From Desulfobacteraceae bacterium (GTDB lineage: Bacteria; Desulfobacterota; Desulfobacteria; Desulfobacterales; Desulfosalsimonadaceae): a stretch of 8,579 nucleotides of DNA. The position numbers and the translations under genes are program-made. How positions within the stretch are numbered: the stretch's first letter is position 1; the number at the start of each line of letters is the position of its first letter. Where the stretch lies: positions 1-8,579 of the forward strand of contig SLGU01000373.1 of NCBI GenBank assembly GCA_007136525.1, written 5' to 3'. Below are positions 7,225 to 8,579 of this stretch, piece after piece. Below the pieces are notes generated by a model. That model was not told where the DNA came from and searched no databases. It saw only the letters and a list, made by a program, of their open reading frames with translations.

Positions 7225-8130
7225 TCAGGGAAAAAGTTTCAGAAACCGGTCGCTGCCAAGTCCATAAATTATCCGCATGACATGCTCGAACAAGGGAATG
7301 TTCACCTTTTCATCAATTTCAGGGGTATGAAGAAAATTGGGTATGGCATTAATCTCGATAAACGTCAGGTCCCCGTTATCCAGCAATAGGGCATCGATTC
7401 CCAAAAGCAGGTAGCGCAATGGGTTGGAGGCTTGCAAGTTCTCTTCCAGAACCGGCAGCAATTTCCGCATTGATGCCGCTGCCCTTTCCATAATATTTTT
7501 GTTTTCCGGAAGTGTTGACAGCATTTTCATCTCTATGCCGCCCTGACCATTATGGTATCCCCTGTGTTCCACCTGGACCTTGTAGTCTGTGCTGCCCGGA
7601 CTATAGATGGGCCCATGAAGCAAGGCAAACCCGTCATCAAACAGGTAGAGGCTTTTATTCCATAAAAGCGCATAGATCCGTAGGGTAAATTTTCTGTTTT
7701 CAATGAGCGCAATATTCTCAATGCCTTCCTGGATAATATTAAATTTTGGAAGCTCAAATGTTTTCAGCAGGTCATTGGATAGGACCTGGATGCCCCTGCC
7801 GCCTGACAGATGAGCAGGCTTGACAAACCATATATTCACATCTTTCCCATGGTTCATGGCGTCTGCCACATGGTTGTATGTTGCCGGAAAAACGCCTTGG
7901 ATATTATGTTTTATCAGAAGTTTATTGAGCATGGACTTACTTTCAAGATGATTATAAACCGCTGAATCAATCAGGCGTATGTCCTCATTTCGTTCATCCG
8001 GGTTTTCCCCGTAAAATTTGCACCAATAGCTGAAAATGGGCAATTCATCAAAGTTGACAAACTCTTTTGACACGTTTTCAGCCGCTTTTTTAAACAACTT
8101 TTCTGCGCGGTTTACCTTGATTTGAAGCAT
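7225..8130 (-). CDS. tubulin-tyrosine-ligase-like ATP-grasp protein
   Basis: 301 residues, cytoplasmic by lack of a signal or membrane segment. The ATP-grasp signature of the TTL family (PF03133) is visible in order: WFVKP (Lys104) and the glycine-rich loop GGRGI at 110-114, IIQEGI (Glu135) at the hinge, RKFTLRIYALLW at 146-157 (TTL proteins have RKFD-x-R-x-Y), and LLGIDALLLD with IEINAIPNF at 258-266 (Asp246, Glu259 and Asn261 as expected Mg/ATP ligands). These enzymes join an amino acid to a carboxylate through an acyl phosphate. Eukaryotic members modify tubulin; bacterial members have mostly unknown partners. An AAGGA site 10 bases before the ATG supports the start. The gene is clearly more AT-rich than the flanking genes, suggesting separate ancestry. 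It lies 78 bases after the transglycosylase gene on the same strand. Confidence 0.82.
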   Translation of the reverse strand: MLQIKVNRAEKLFKKAAENVSKEFVNFDELPIFSYWCKFYGENPDERNEDIRLIDSAVYNHLESKSMLNKLLIKHNIQGVFPATYNHVADAMNHGKDVNIWFVKPAHLSGGRGIQVLSNDLLKTFELPKFNIIQEGIENIALIENRKFTLRIYALLWNKSLYLFDDGFALLHGPIYSPGSTDYKVQVEHRGYHNGQGGIEMKMLSTLPENKNIMERAAASMRKLLPVLEENLQASNPLRYLLLGIDALLLDNGDLTFIEINAIPNFLHTPEIDEKVNIPLFEHVMRIIYGLGSDRFLKLFP

Positions 8131-8208
8131 GGGTAGTCGTTCCTTGCCTTGGGACCCCTGGGTGATCAGATAAAAGGGGCGAATTTGACAGGAGGATTCG
8201 GTTTTCTT

Positions 8209-8579
8209 TCAGTCTTTCGGTGCCTTTTGCAGGCGTTCCAGCAGATCGGGCGAGGCATAGCCGTCAGGCGGCAGCCCTTGCGCCGCCTGGAAATTGCGGA
8301 TTGCGGTGTTCGTTCGGGGGCCGGCAAGACCGTCTTCCGGACCGGCGTCAAATCCGAGGCGGTTTAAATGCGCCTGGATCTTTTTGATCTCTTCCCGCGA
8401 CAGGGGGGTATGCGCGGCACCATGGCCGTGCACAATTCCCGGCATCCCGATGATGCGGTCTGCGAGATGGCCCACTGTTATGGCATAGTTGATGGAACGA
8501 TTCCATCCCATAATGACCCTGAAATTATCGTAAACCAGAAATGCGGGGCCCTCGCGGCCCTGGGGAAGGATGACCGAGC
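8209..8579 (-). CDS. lytic murein transglycosylase, MltB family, C-terminal part with peptidoglycan-binding domain
   Basis: The frame is open to the right edge, so only the last 122 residues are present and the start is outside; an internal ATG at 8511 is not the start. The first 45 residues hold the C-terminal end of the SLT_2/MltB catalytic domain: GPAFLVYDNFRVIMGWNRS followed by YAITVGHLADRI is close to the family's conserved block. The final 65 or so residues (LSREEIKKIQAHLNRLGFDAG to the end) form a PG_binding_1 domain with the usual IQ-x-x-LN-x-LGF-x-x-G-x-x-DG-x-x-G-x-x-T-x-x-A-I-x-x-FQ layout. The enzyme cleaves glycan strands of peptidoglycan to 1,6-anhydro products in the periplasm, and the domain anchors it to the wall. 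The catalytic glutamate lies outside the window. Which of the several MltB paralogues this is cannot be decided. Confidence 0.92.
   Translation of the reverse strand, partial: SVILPQGREGPAFLVYDNFRVIMGWNRSINYAITVGHLADRIIGMPGIVHGHGAAHTPLSREEIKKIQAHLNRLGFDAGPEDGLAGPRTNTAIRNFQAAQGLPPDGYASPDLLERLQKAPKD

Noticed and set aside
8166..8351. 61-codon minus-strand ORF and the plus-strand ORFs overlapping the transglycosylase end
   Set aside because: They overlap the peptidoglycan-binding domain coding frame, which fits its family residue by residue.

Overview
The window looks like a chromosomal stretch from a Gram-negative bacterium. It holds the end of a periplasmic MltB-type lytic transglycosylase, a signal-peptide-bearing 5'-nucleotidase of the UshA type and a membrane-anchored beta-propeller protein. 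The gene mix and GC-rich codon use would suit a deltaproteobacterium (Desulfobacterota), but that is inference only; there is no rRNA or other marker. No tRNA, rRNA, CRISPR array, insertion sequence or transposase was seen.

Left part (1-3346): an alpha/beta hydrolase of the monoacylglycerol-lipase/S33 type runs leftwards out of the window. Divergent from it, after a gap of about 330 bases, is a rightward two-gene operon: an FAD-dependent amine/amino-acid oxidase (DAO/OrdL type) followed 11 bases later by a metal-dependent amidohydrolase (amidohydrolase_2 type). The gap contains what looks like the decayed 3' end of a second FAD oxidase gene on the opposite strand, ending KIENRLYYR-stop where the intact gene ends KIEDRLYYK-stop. 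A 40-codon ORF lies between this relic and the hydrolase start.

Middle part (3443-7110): a leftward operon encodes a membrane-anchored PQQ-like beta-propeller protein and then a secreted 5'-nucleotidase/metallophosphatase. Between the two genes is a short relic resembling the C-terminus of a second propeller protein. The operon is preceded by a near-consensus sigma-70 promoter (TTGACA, 17 bases, TAATGT) bracketed by two copies of the palindrome TTTTAACGATCGTTAAAA, one against the -35 box and one over the expected transcription start. This is the clearest regulatory structure in the window and suggests control by a dimeric, probably TetR-like, repressor encoded elsewhere.

Right part (7225-8579): a tubulin-tyrosine-ligase-like ATP-grasp protein, visibly more AT-rich than its neighbours, and the C-terminal 122 residues of an MltB-family lytic transglycosylase with a peptidoglycan-binding domain. 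Both are on the minus strand, and the transglycosylase runs off the right edge.

The unusual points are the operator-flanked promoter, the propeller plus nucleotidase pairing, the two C-terminal gene relics, and the bacterial TTL-like ligase.
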